Under the pieces are notes generated by a model that searched no databases, had not been told where the DNA came from, and saw only the letters and a program-made list of their open reading frames with translations. Position numbers and translations under genes: made by a program. From the NCBI GenBank assembly GCA_003667245.1, contig RCNN01000064.1, positions 54,326 through 118,325 of the forward strand: a DNA stretch of 64,000 nt, given 5' to 3'. Below are positions 1 through 13,695 of the stretch, one piece after another (position 1 is the first letter of the stretch; each line of letters opens with the position of its first letter). Source of the stretch: Heterostelium multicystogenum. Lineage: Eukaryota > Evosea > Eumycetozoa > Acytosteliales > Acytosteliaceae.

Positions 1-1428
<1,428 letters not shown>

Positions 1429-1793
1429 TAACACTAAAAAACAACAAAACAAGACGAATCACTTTGATTCAAAAACACAACAAAGAAAGAGTTAGTTCTT
1501 TCACTTTAATATCAACTAATAAAAGTATCAAGTAAATAAAATGTTAAATTTTTTTTAAATAGTTTTGATTTACAAATGACTCCAATCCGAAATTAATGCT
1601 CTTATAAATAGAAATCAAATGTTATGCCCAAAACAGCATACCAAATAAATATCTATAAACTACAAAGAATTTCATTGATTATGGGCATCAATAATCGCAC
1701 GGTAAATGTACAAAATTTAAAAGCACTCAATGAAAACATAGGAATCAAAATCCTAAAACCAAATTTGTATTAAAATAGAATTAATTTATAACA
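1429..1793. other. AT-rich intergenic spacer
   Basis: Three-prime flank of the pyrophosphorylase gene and upstream region of the next gene. It holds A/T-rich sequence with AATAAA-like polyadenylation signals near 1530. I see no coding sequence or structured RNA. Confidence 0.6.
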
Positions 1794-2272
1794 ATGAATT
1801 TGGTTATTTATTTAATAGTATTCTTGGCTTTGTCCACAACCTTAGTTCAACAACAAGAGTGTCTTTGTGTGGAAGTTGTGATTCAGGTATAATTTCAATC
1901 ATGTGGTTCAACAGGAGCTGAAAAATGTGCATCAATTCCAATAGGATCTTGCCAGTAGGTATCATCAGAACTTTCTTGTAATAATTAAATACTAACTATT
2001 TGTTATTAAACTTTCTCAGAACTATTGATAATATTTGCACAGCTGGTGTATTCCCAAAAGTTTTTATGATATCTGCCGTTCAATCGGAAATGGTGGTCGG
2101 ATTCTATTATAATTCTATGGATGACTGCAAATCTGATACTAATGGACAAGTCATTGGAAGACAATGCGAGACCTGTGTTGAAGGTTTAACTGTCAAATGC
2201 AATAGTGGTACCACAACAACTATTTCATTGGCTACATTGGTTTTATTTGCCTTGATTGCTTTGTTGCTGTAA
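1794..2272 (+). CDS. small secreted or GPI-anchored Cys-rich protein, hypothetical
   Basis: The start ATG (1794) opens a typical signal peptide: MNLVIYLIVFLALSTTLV followed by a Gln-rich cleavage region. The mature part is rich in Cys, with ECLCVEV early and CETCVEG and KCNSG later. The C-terminus is a Thr-rich linker followed by a hydrophobic tail (ISLATLVLFALIALLL) and stop. That layout is typical of GPI-anchored surface proteins, with the Ser/Asn-Gly region before the tail as a possible anchor site. An in-frame stop near 1890 and a likely intron with acceptor near 2020 break the frame, so the middle of the protein is uncertain. I do not recognise the family; the tail is reminiscent of ponticulin-type proteins, but that is a guess. 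Confidence 0.55.
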
Positions 2273-2308
2273 ATGGACAAAATAAACAATTTTGTTTATT
2301 TAAATTAA

Positions 2309-3893
2309 CTAACTATCAGATACCGATGTGGTTTCTGATTTTGGCGCGGATTCTGTTTGTGTAGTTGTGGTGGTTGTTGTGGTTATTGATTCTTCTGTAT
2401 TGGTTGCTTTTGGTTTGGCCCAGCTGGGTAATTCAGTTTGGTAGGACCAACCTTCACCTGAATATTGATAGGCATGTAAATAAATTCCAAATGCATAGCT
2501 GTTAGGGTCACCCCAATCTATTTTACAATCCAAACAAGGCATTGGAGAGTTCTCATTGAAGTCATCTTCATTAATTTCAATGTTTTCTGCTTTCTTGAGA
2601 GGAGTATTGTTCTCATCACCATCGCCTTCTCCTTCATCAAATCCACTTCCCAAGCCTTCAACTCCGTCAGATGTCATAATCTTATTCGAATTCAACTTGA
2701 AATGTTCATTATATAGAGGATCATTGGTAATTGGATGACCTAGCCACTGGAGATGTAATCGAATCTGATGTGTGCGACCAGTCTTGGGCAGACAGCTTTA
2801 CAACACTTGTATCAGTTTCGGGATCATAGGAAAGTCTAGAAATAATGGTGAGAGCAGGCTTTCCGTCTGGAGACACCTGGTTGAGGCCCAAGCGATGGTT
2901 TTTGAACCTTGAGGGGTTGATCTACAGTGACTTCGCCATCGGGGAAGCGTCCCTTCACCAAAGCAACATATCTCTTTGTTACATTTCCATTCATAATCGC
3001 TTCGCTCTTCTTTTTTGCAGCAGTCGGTGATCGAGCTAAAATCAACAATCCAGACGTCAGTCTATCTAAACGGTGCACACCATACAGTCTATTGTAACCA
3101 AGCTCAGCAGCCAAAATGAAAATCAGAGTATTGTGACGGAATCTACCGCACGGGTGAATTGGAATCGAAGAAGGTTTGTCAACAACGACAACATCGTCGT
3201 CTACCGCTACGACGCGGATGGGCTCACCCGATACCGGTGGCTCATGTCGATGTACACGATGCTCGATTTCGTCCTTATTTGTCAATCTATAGGTGGGTGG
3301 TACAATATTGCCATTGACTCTGATCCATCCAAGTTTGATCTTCAAACGATAGATCGACTCTGGCAGCTGTGAGAATTCATTTGTAAACATTTCCAAAAGC
3401 TCACGGCCATACCAACGCTCCTTTGCCCAAACCTTGAATACAAAATTATATGGCTGTACCTTTCGCAATCCATCTTCAATAACATAAGTGGTCTCAGCCA
3501 GCAATTCCTTTGTGATATTTCCTTCTTCTTCACGTATCTTATTCTTTGCTTCTTTTTTTGGACTTGTTATTTTTTCTTCTATTTTCCAACTTTAATTTTT
3601 TCTTTCTATCTCTATAATCATTTTTACTCTCCTTATTATTATTATTATTACTTTGTTGTACTTTATCAGTATTACTACTACTATTACTATTACTATTATT
3701 TACTGACTCTATTGATGTATTGTTGTTAGCTGCTTTATCATCTTTAACTTCAGTCATTGATGAAGATTCAGTGTGTTGAAGTGGTCTCTTGTTATTTATA
3801 TTTACAATATCTTGATGATCTGCTTGATGATCTGTTTGATGATCTTGTTTGATCTTGATGATCTTGTTGTAGTTTATCTTGGTTGTCGTCCAT
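2309..3893 (-). CDS. RluA-family RNA pseudouridine synthase (RPUSD2/Rib2-like)
   Basis: Isomerises uridine to pseudouridine in RNA. Reading leftwards from the ATG at 3891-3893, the protein has a low-complexity Asp/His/Gln and Asn/Ser N-terminus and a Lys-rich stretch. An S4-like segment follows (RWYGRELLEMFTNEF to YRLTNKDEIEHRVHRHEPP). The catalytic domain has VDKPSSIPIHPCGR and the active-site block GVHRLDRLTSGLLIL, where the Asp of HRLD is the nucleophile. The TGRTHQIRLHLQWLGHPI motif lies near 2728-2781. A Glu/Asp-rich and Thr-rich tail ends at 2309. The architecture matches eukaryotic cytoplasmic/tRNA RluA enzymes such as yeast Rib2/Pus8 and human RPUSD2. One-base frameshifts are apparent near 3540, 2893 and 2799. 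It is divergent from the Rpn5 gene, with about 310 bp of shared promoter region. Confidence 0.88.
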
Positions 3894-4206
3894 TGGTCGC
3901 AAGCATCAATAGTAGTACAATTAATGCAAGCAAAACCGATTAATAAAATTGAACGTTACAGCATGTTGTTTGATGGATTCTCAAAACTTAAAAATTTATT
4001 AATTTTAAAAAAAATAATAATATTTCAAATTAAAAGTAGTGGTGATGTTGATGTTCATTTATTTAGATTGATTAATTTGTAAATAATAATAATAATAAAA
4101 CTCAATATAAATAATATAACTTGTCATATAGGTATAATCATCAATAATAATATTTAAATAAATTAATATAGAATATAGAATATAAAAATATAGAATATTG
4201 TAGAGA

Positions 4207-5844
4207 ATGACACAGCCAATGGTACAAGATTTAAGTAATGTTGCTGAAGCTGCCAATCAATACAAATAGAGATGTTGCAAAGGTAAAGCTAAACTTACTC
4301 TTCTAAATTATAAAGTGATTGAATATAATATTAATTAAAATTTGATATTTGATATTTTAGAGAAACTTGAATGAAGCTATTGATAATTTGTTGGTTGTTG
4401 AAAAACAATGTAGACAGGTTGAAGATGCAACTTCAACTTCAAAGATCGCTGTAGAAATCATTTAAATTATGCTACGAAGCAAAGAAACTAGATCTTGTAA
4501 ATGAAAAATTAGTATTACTTTCAAAGAGAAGAGGTCAATCAAGAGCTGTATGTTTTAATCTATTCTAAACAATCAAGCAATTTTCGACTAATATTGTAAA
4601 TGGTTGATTGTAATTTTTACAGGCAATTAGAGCAATTGTACAAGAAGCAATGTTATATGTTGATGAAATTAAAGATATGAAATTGAAATTGGAATTGATT
4701 GATACCCTTTTAGAACTATTACAGATGGAAAAGGTATGCTGATTAGATATTCCTTGATTTGAATTGAAAAATTGATGCTAAACTCCGGTCCACTTTTGTA
4801 ATAATAATAATTATTATTATGATGATACTAGATTTTCGTTGAAAATGAAAGAGCAAAGATTGACTAGAACACTCTCAAAGATTAAAGAGGACGAAGGTAA
4901 CATTGCAGATGCAGCTAAGATATTGCAGGATCTTCAGGTTGAAACCTATGGTTCAATGGAGAAGCGTGAAAAGATCCAATTCTTTATTGAGCAAATGAGA
5001 CTCTGTATGAACAACAAGGATTTCATTCGTGCACAACTCATTGCCAACAAGGTCAACAGAAAGACATTGGCTGAGGAGGAGTCACACGACTTGAAGGTTG
5101 AGTTCTACAAGCAGTTGATCCGTTATTACACTCACGAAACAAACTACTTGGAGATTACTCGTTGCTACCTCCAAATCTACGACACTCCATACATCCAAAA
5201 GGACGTCGAGCAAATGAATGCTGCACTCAAATTGGCCTGCGTCAACATCGTCTTGACTCCAATGGGTAGTGAGCAAAACGATCTCCTCAACCGTATTTCT
5301 CGACTACAAGCCACTCAATAACTTGCCAGTATACAAGGACTTGCTCACCCGTTTCAAAAACCATTGAACTCATCAGATGGGTCAACTTTGAAGGAGTATT
5401 CAAGCCAGAGTTGTCCACACAGTCCCATCTTCAACACTGAGAAAGACTGTTGGAACGATTTGCGTAGCCCGTGTCGTCGAGCATAACATTCATGTAATTT
5501 CAACCTACTACAAGAGAATTTCAACAAAGAACTTGCTGAATTATTGGACTTAACATTAGATGTAAGTGTGAACCAAAACTCTACTGTTGTCATCTAATTA
5601 ACTATATCGATGTACTAATCATATTTCTAAACAAATAGGAAATCAAGTTCATTTCCGACTTGGTTTCAAATAAGACTATTTTCGCTAGAATCGACAGACC
5701 AGCTGGTGCGCAACTTTGTACCACCAAAGGACTCAAGCACAATTTTGAATGGTTGGGCATCCGATATCTCTTTCTCTATTAGATTTAGTTGAAAAGACCA
5801 ATCATTTAATTCAAAGAGAGTTTATGATTCACAAAGTTATTTAA
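4207..5844 (+). CDS. psmD12: 26S proteasome regulatory subunit Rpn5 (PSMD12)
   Basis: Non-ATPase lid subunit of the 19S proteasome cap. Recognised from KIKEDEGNIADAAKILQDLQVETYGSMEKREKI, then FIEQMRLC, the helical-repeat segment through YYTHETNYLEITRCYLQIYD, and the C-terminal PCI region (ELLDLTLDEIKFISDLV across the last intron). The start is ATG 4207, in MTQPMVQDLSNVAEAANQYK. Five exons fit: 4207-4282, 4361-4547, 4623-4733, 4832-5561 and 5639-5844, with introns of about 75-100 bp. Frameshifts from single bases are seen near 4267, 4465, 4855, 5305 and several places in 5350-5480 and 5700-5760. Neighbouring frames together give the full conserved protein, so I treat it as one gene. The stop TAA is at 5842-5844. 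Confidence 0.92.
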
Positions 5845-8800
5845 ACAATCTAACCAAACCTATACCTTAAGCATAGAACAGGAAATTATGAATAATAACC
5901 AAATTATATTGTACTAATCAACTACTAGATCTCATTCTCAAATAAAATATTAATGATAAACAAAAAAAAAACAAAAAAAAGCAAAACAATGGAAGTGTCT
6001 GTCTAATCAAGATATCAAATCTGATGATTGATCAATATCTTTCGAGTTGTTGTTTGTTCAGTGAGTGAAGTCGTCAATACCCATCAAACATGGATTCTCG
6101 CTGACCCGACTCCTTAAATGGTCAGATCCAAGGAAAAACAGAGGCAAAAAACAAAATAAAAAATAAAAAAAAGATTGCGATAAACAACGAGTCTGGTGGG
6201 GTCTACCAGAGATAGCAATCAAGGGTGTTGTTGGATTTTTCAAAAACTAGTTAAACCAACTTCAACCACAAATGAGATGTTCTTGGTGTAGGGCGTGGTG
6301 GTGGTTTTGATGCGGATCATCTTGGAACAATAAAAAAATAAATTATTTAATGAATTGAATGAAATGAATAACAACCAACAAAAAGACGAATATCATTTTT
6401 TTGGTCCACTTTATTAAAAAAATAATAAATATTATCACCTGATTAATATATAACAATAATACTAATAATACTATCAATAATTAAATATAATATAATCAAT
6501 TAATTAATAATCAATATAAGCAATAGCAAACTTATCATAAGTTATAAATAGAATAGAGTAGCTTTTATATTATAAATATATATTTGTGTAGGCATGTATC
6601 ATTATTTTTATACTATTATTTAAAAATATCATCTATGTTTTGGTTTATGTATATTGTTATTATTTGAATAAACTTGGTTCAATATTTGTCAAATATTCTA
6701 AATGTAAGTCAAGACTCTGGGCAACAACTCCTTGAGAGTGCACAGTGATGTTCACAGCTTACACACACATAAAGAAATATATGTTAATAATAGATATCCA
6801 AAGAAAATAAGATGATCAACTTGATTTCATTTGGAAAGCGGATCTAGATTGCAGAAATTCATGATACACACAATACATTATTGTAAAAGAAAGATTTACA
6901 ATATTTATATCGAAATACTTTTATAGTATAATATCACAAACAATCAAAATAGATTCTAATGTACAATATTAATATTAATTTGTATGTTGTTTCTCTATCT
7001 ATTCATTTTTAATCTGGCAGTCTATCTGTCTGACTTTTGCTTATATATTGTAAAAATGGTGTATTGTGTATTTATTTTATAAATTCTATATGTACCCCCA
7101 TTATTGATCATCACAACATAAGCAATCGTCTTACTCTTGCTTGTAGACAGCCAACGAACACTACCACTCTTTTGTTGTTATGTTGTGATTTCAAATATTA
7201 TGTACTGATCCCTATGCAATTTTTGATTGACAACCTCACATGGAGGGGTGCCAATTTAATGAATAAACGAGCGAGCGAGTGAGTGCACATGAACATGTTC
7301 TCATCACCCAGCTCACAAGAGCGAGAATGATGATGAAAAGATTCATTCTATTCTAAATTATTATTATTATTATCCACATCTTCATCTAATATATAATTCA
7401 GCAATATAACAAATAAAATTTGTTGGTATAATATCATATAACAATCCACTCACATACAACTTTATATTGTAATACTACAGGTATATAGTATAACAATAAT
7501 AGCAACATAATAATAGTAATAATAATAGTAATTAATAAATAAATGATTTGTTCAAAATATATACAAGAAAAAACATCACTTCTTACTAATTCTACAGCAA
7601 TCTACTACATGACATTGACATGCTACAAAATTGTTGTTGAGAAGCCAGTCTACTACTGTTGATGCATGTAGTTGACTACCCTATATACGATATTAATGAA
7701 CACCTATCCAACTATCCATCCATCTATCTGTCTATCCATCCAACCCACCCACACTACAAAACCATATCTATTTCCCTATATATAAATTATCAAAGCTAAG
7801 AGATTAATAGATGTTTTTGTTCTTGTGGTTGTTGTTGTCATGTATTGAGTGTTTTGGCTTACATTAATTATCTATCTGTGATTGTTTTATTTTATAATTT
7901 ATTAATTATAATTATTAATTATTATTATTATTATTATTATTGCTGCGGTGCTTTGTTGTTGTTGTTTGTTTATTGTTATAGTAAGTAGTATTGTCTTGTC
8001 TTGTCTTGTCTACTGTCCGTTCAATATTAAATCATATTTATAAATTATCTTTTTTTCGATCTTTTGTTTGTTTATAATACTGATTGACCAAAACAATAAC
8101 CATCATCATCATCATTATTATTAGTATCTTTACTACTACAATTGTTTTAAATTACTTTAGGTATGTCTTTTTAATTATAATCATTTTAAAATCATGATTT
8201 CTAAAGTTGTTTCAAATATCTATCTACCTGTCTGTTTGTATCACCCACTTATCATCTGTTTGTCCTCTTCTTACAATACAATCGACCAAATCAAATATAC
8301 CTCCTAATGTAATTTCATATCTGTATTTTGAACTCATTTCAATTCATACATACACACACCACTGATATCAGGAGTAAGAAAAGACAATCTAGAATAATAT
8401 TATAATTATTTAAATATCTCCTCATCCATCTAATCAGTCCACCTTTCCAACTTTTAAAAATTGAATCCAAAAAAAAAAACATTGTTAATATTACTACAAC
8501 CAGTCTGCCACTTTACTTGCTTTAAAAATACAAGCACCAGAAGAACATACAACATCAACAACATCTAACAATAACAACAATCAAATTATTTACTGATTGA
8601 TGAATTGAGGATGGATGATTTGATTTGGAAAATAAATAATGACAAATTACAAATCTTTAAAAATTCAATACTTAATATCAATCCACCTTAATATAGTATC
8701 CTGATGATTATCACAAGATTAATCAAGGATTAATTCATGTTATTGATTGTTGTGGTGGTGTCAAATACTACTTTACAGTTGCTTTGTTTTCCCTCTGTTT

Positions 8801-9167
8801 GCTATGCGCACATTCATTTACAAATTACTGACTCTTACCCTAACTTTTTCACATCATTTTAGGTACCATCAAAATTACTAATAACAATAATAACAATAAT
8901 TATTATTTATCGATAATATTTTTTCAATTGAATCGATACATTTAAAATATTCATATATATTATTAAAACAATCCAAAACAATCCAAAACAATCAACAATT
9001 GTTTAAAAAACAAACAACAACATATTTATAAATATACTTGTTGTTGTCAATTGTCAGTCCACATTCATTTCATTTTGTTACATTATCACCAAAACTATAA
9101 TATTATAATATTATTAGTATTAGCTAAAAATAACTAACTGTTATCTATTTCAATCAAAATTAAAAAG
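5845..9167. other. 3.3-kb gene-poor AT-rich region
   Basis: Very AT-rich, with ATT/AAT microsatellites (near 7370, 7916-7940), a TCTTG repeat (about 7992-8009) and pentamer-like CAAAA/CAATC repeats near 8970-9000. Two short islands of higher GC stand out, 6040-6310 and 6705-6790. No frame in either gives a convincing protein, and I could not fold either into a known RNA class. A short frame at 7037-7282 has no family features. The rightmost part (8,400-9,167) probably contains the long 5' leader or promoter of glycogen phosphorylase. Confidence 0.5.
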
Positions 9168-11812
9168 ATGATGTCGATTCCATTTAAACATACAGCCAGA
9201 ACAACAACTGGTGTTATTCCACCCACTGAAAAGAAAAAGGGAAGCAAATTGTTTGCCCTTAAAACTGACTTTTTGAAAAATGGTAGGTTCCGCATCACAG
9301 CAAAGTGGGCAATCAGACAGACTCAGCATTATCACTAACACATACCATCGATTGATCAATAGACGAGGATTCAATTCAAAAAGGTATTTTAGATCATGTT
9401 GAATATACTTTAGCAAGAACCAAATATAATTTTGATTCCTTCTCTGCCTATCAAGGATCTGCTTACAGTGTGAGAGATCGTTTGATTGAGAGATGGAATG
9501 AAACTCAACAATATTACACAGAGAAGGACCCAAAGCGTGTCTACTACTTGTCTATGGAGTTCCTCATGGGTAGAACTCTTCAAAATGCAATTTACAATAT
9601 GGGACTCAGTGATGAGTATCACAATGCTCTCTTGGAACTTGGTTTCGAATTGGAGGACCTCTATGAGGAGGAGAAGGATGCCGCCCTTGGTAATGGTGGT
9701 TTGGGTCGTTTGGCTGCATGCTTCATGGACTCTTTGGCCACATTGAAGTATCCAGCCTGGGGTTATGGTTTGCGTTACAACTACGGTATGTTTGAACAAG
9801 GTATCTATGATGGTTACCAAACTGAGGTTTCCAGACTACTGGTTGGTCGCTGGTAATCCATGGGAAATCGAGCGTTCTCGATGTTCAATACACCGTTTCG
9901 TTTCTACGGTCACGTCGTAGAGCGTAAGACTAGCGAGGGTGTCAAGTATGAAATGGGAAGGTGGTGAGCTCGTTCAAGCCATTGCCTACGATACTCCAGT
10001 CCCAGGTTATCACACAACCAACACCAACACACATCAGACTTTGGAGTTCAAAGCCACACAAGGAATTCGATTTGGATGCATTCAACGGTGGTAACTACTT
10101 GAGTGCCGTCGAAGCCAAACAGCGTTCTGAGAACATTACATCTGTATTATATCCAAACGACAACACCTACAGTGGAAAAGAGTTGAGATTGAAACAACAG
10201 TACTTCTTTATCGCTGCAACATTGTGCGATATCATTCGTCGTTATAAGAAGACACACACCGGATGGAAGGACTTCTCATCAAAGGTCGCCATCCAATTGA
10301 ATGACACCCATCCAACCATTGGTATTGTTGAGTTGTTCCGTAAGCTTCTCGATGAGGAACACTTGCAATGGGATGAGGCCTGGTCTATCGTTACCAAGAC
10401 ATTTGGTTACACTAACCACACCATTCTTCCAGAAGCTTTGGAGATGTGGCCAGTCCAATTGATCGAAGACCTTCTCCCACGTCACATGCAACTCATCTAC
10501 GGTATCAACCACAGATTCTTGATCACTGTCACCCAAAAGTGGCCAGGAAACATTGATAAGATGAGGAAACCTCTCCATCATCCAAGAAGGAGATGAGAAG
10601 AAAGTTAGAATGGCTCACTTGGCCATTGTTGGTTCAAGATTTGTCAATGGTGTCGCTGCTATGCACTCCGAGCTTGTTAAGCACCGTGTCTTCCCAGACT
10701 TCTACGCATTGTTCCCAGAGAAGTTCCAAAACAAGACCAATGGTGTCACCCCACGTCGTTGGATTCAACAAGCCAATCCAGGACTCAGCCAAATCCTTAA
10801 CAAATGGTTGGGTACTGAGCAGTGGGCCATCGATTTGGAGTTGATCAAGGACATCCAAAAGCACATCAACAACCCAGAGTTAATTGAGGAATGGAAGTCA
10901 GTCAAGCAATACAACAAGGAGCGTCTTGCCGATTTTATCCATAAGACTGTGGTGTCAAGGTCAATGTCAATGCATTGTTTGACGTTCACATCAAGAGAAT
11001 TCACGAGTACAAGAGACAACTCTTGAACATCTTGGGTGTTATCTACCCGTTATCTCTCCATCAAGAAGATGTCTGCTGAGGAAAGACAATCTGTTGTCCC
11101 AAGAGTCGTCATCTTTGCCGGAAAGGCTGCTCCAGGTTACTTCATGGCCAAGAGACACATCAAGTTGATCAACTCTGTTGCTGAAGTCATCAACAACGAC
11201 AAGGAAGTCGATGAATATCTTAAGGTTGTCTTTATTGCCAACTACAATGTATCGGTTGCTCAAGTAATCATCCCAGCCTCTGACATCAATCAACAAATTT
11301 CAACTGCTGGAACTGAAGCCTCCGGTACCAGTAACATGAAATTCACAATGAATGGATCACTCATTATCGGTACACTCGATGGTGCCAACGTCGAAATTGC
11401 CCAAGAAGTCGGTGAGGAGAACATGTTTATCTTTGGTCTCCGTACCCACGAAATTGACAAGGCACGTGAAAAGATGAAGGCCAAGGAGGTCGTCATCGAC
11501 TCACGTCTCCAAGAAGTTTTCTTGAATATCGAGCTCGGAACCTTTGGTGCTCCAGAAATCTTCAAGCCAATCTTGGACTCATTGATCTACAATGATTTCT
11601 ACTTGACCATGCAAGACTTCCCACTCTATCTTGATGCCCAAGAGGAAGTCGATGCCCTCTGGAAGAAGCAAGACGAATGGATCAGAAAATCGATCATCAA
11701 TACTGCCAACACCTATTTCTTCAGCAGTGATCGTGCAATGAGAGAATATGCCGAACAAATTTGGGACATCAAACCATGTGAAGTTGAAACCACTGAAAAT
11801 AGAAGATATTAA
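9168..11812 (+). CDS. glycogen phosphorylase
   Basis: Releases glucose-1-phosphate from glycogen; in Dictyostelium this feeds cellulose and trehalose synthesis during development. Exon 1 is 9168-9282 and the intron 9283-9362; the rest reads to the TAA at 11810-11812, about 850 residues, the family length. Clear blocks are [85 protein letters not shown] and the pyridoxal-phosphate site [15 protein letters not shown] with TLDGANVEI (about 11314-11400). The frame shifts by single bases near 9828, 9880, 9950, 10030, 10567, 10950 and 11046, yet the conserved protein continues across each. D. discoideum has two isozymes (glpD, glpV); the N-terminal [15 protein letters not shown] is not enough for me to choose. 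The gene lies upstream of PKB on the same strand. Confidence 0.95.
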
Positions 11813-13695
11813 AGACTTAAGAGACAACATCAAAATGTTACAACAATGACTTGGAACATAACCAATACTTTAAATCCTCATATATAAAGCATTTCACTCA
11901 ATAACAATCACAATTGTATTTATTTTAGATATCAATACAATTTTTAACAATCAAATGTAACAATAAACATCAACTAGAATTTAATAAGAGAAATATTAAA
12001 ACATCACACAAACTCATCTTGATCAAGATTTTTGTGTACTTTAAAGAACAACTTCTTCAAATCCATTTATTTGCCTAAATCGAATAGATCACATCAAATA
12101 AGTAAATTGCTTGTTCTGTTTTGAAAGTGTGGTAGTGCTGATGATGTGATTATTTTTTCGCCCTTTTGTTTCAAGTTCTGGGTCACTCATAACGGCAGTC
12201 TTCACCTTGATTCAAATAATCTTGTTTATTTTAAACGATTACTACTTTTTTGGGCTATAATACGAAAAACACTTGAAATATCTAATGTGTGCTAAGCTCA
12301 TAAAAACAAAAGAACAAGAAAATCTTTCCACAGTCGCAGCTTTAATTTAGAAATATCTTATCTTTTTTGGAAACCCTAAATCTACTTATTGTATTTTATT
12401 TTTCTATTTGTTTTCTACATATTATTATTATTATTTAGATAAATTGTATAATAATAATAATTATTATTGTTATTTATATCTCTGTAGTTTTACTATTTTA
12501 TTTAGTTCATTTCATCAAATAAACTTATCAAACCTCTATTATTACTATACTCCAGAATTTATTAATATAAATTATTAATAATTTTAAACACATATTACAA
12601 CTAATAGACTATATTACTTTCACAAGTAAAACTATTTTATTAAAGTAATAGTGACCATCTAAAAACCTTGGACTTTTCTTTGGTTCCTTCTTTTTCTTAT
12701 TCTCAATCATCATCCCAATTCAAATCAATTTTATTTTAATTTTGATCACCATTCCATACAAATTTCCATTTGATAATAAAATCGGCAACCTTTGATCAAG
12801 TTTAAAAATCAATCAAAAAAACAAAATATTAATAAAAATTAAATAAAAACAAACGTTCCCAAAACTTTGGAATCATAAAAAAAAATACCAAACCAACAAC
12901 CCACATCTCACACAATCAAACACACCACTCCACTCACAGATAACAATTAATCGATACCCACATAACTCTTTTTTTCTATCTATATTATTATTATTGCTCT
13001 TTCTCTCTTTCTTTGCCGCTAGTGTGTTCTATAGATTCTTCAAGGAAACGGGACACTATAGCTTAGCTTAGTTTAGTAGTAGTGTTGATATTTGTTTTGA
13101 ATTGATCTGATCATCAGGACACAGCAACAACAACAACAGATAATAGTACCAAAACAAAAAAGGTAGAAATAATATTATAATTTGTAATAAAACTAAAAAC
13201 ACACACCACACACATCACCCATCAAAACAAAACAAAATAAGTTAAGCCCCAAGCCAACGCCATCAAAAACACACAATATACTTGGATTTCACACATAAGG
13301 GAGAGTTTTGATCAAAACCCATTCTTATAAGGAATTTCAATACGAAACCAATAGACAGGTAGCAAAGTCAAGCAATCTCAGGCAACCCATACAACGACAA
13401 GTCCATAAACAACATTCAAGCTCACTCCATTGCTTACAACAAAATCTATCTCTATTCGTTTCAGTAGCAACAGTATATTAAGTATTTATTTATTTATTTA
13501 TTTTTCACTTTATAAATATTTAAGTTGCAATCAATATCTATTGATTTAGATAAATAAAATATAAATAATAATAATAGTAGTAATATCATAAATAATCTCA
13601 TTGTAATAATAATAATAATAAAAATAATAATAGTAAAAATAATTAGTATATACTTGTAAATAAATTAGTAAATAACAACAACAGCAACTATAGCA
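11813..13695. other. intergenic and probable PKB 5' leader, 1.9 kb
   Basis: AT-rich DNA with AAT/TAA microsatellites (12420-12480, 13565-13640) and CA-rich stretches at 13190-13300. AATAAA-like signals follow the phosphorylase stop. No coding frame stands out. The A-rich sequence immediately before 13696 is typical of a dictyostelid translation start. Confidence 0.5.

Noticed and set aside
6058..6310. Short frames in the GC-richer island as a SERP1/RAMP4-like small protein
   Set aside because: MVRSKEKQRQ looked suggestive, but there is no matching membrane segment and stops interrupt the frame.
9168..11812. Glycogen phosphorylase as a pseudogene because of many frameshifts
   Set aside because: All catalytic blocks are conserved and the same error pattern affects essential genes such as cdc20 and Rpn5; sequence error explains it better.
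13565..13640. CRISPR-like or regulatory repeat array
   Set aside because: Only AAT/TAA microsatellite sequence without spacers.
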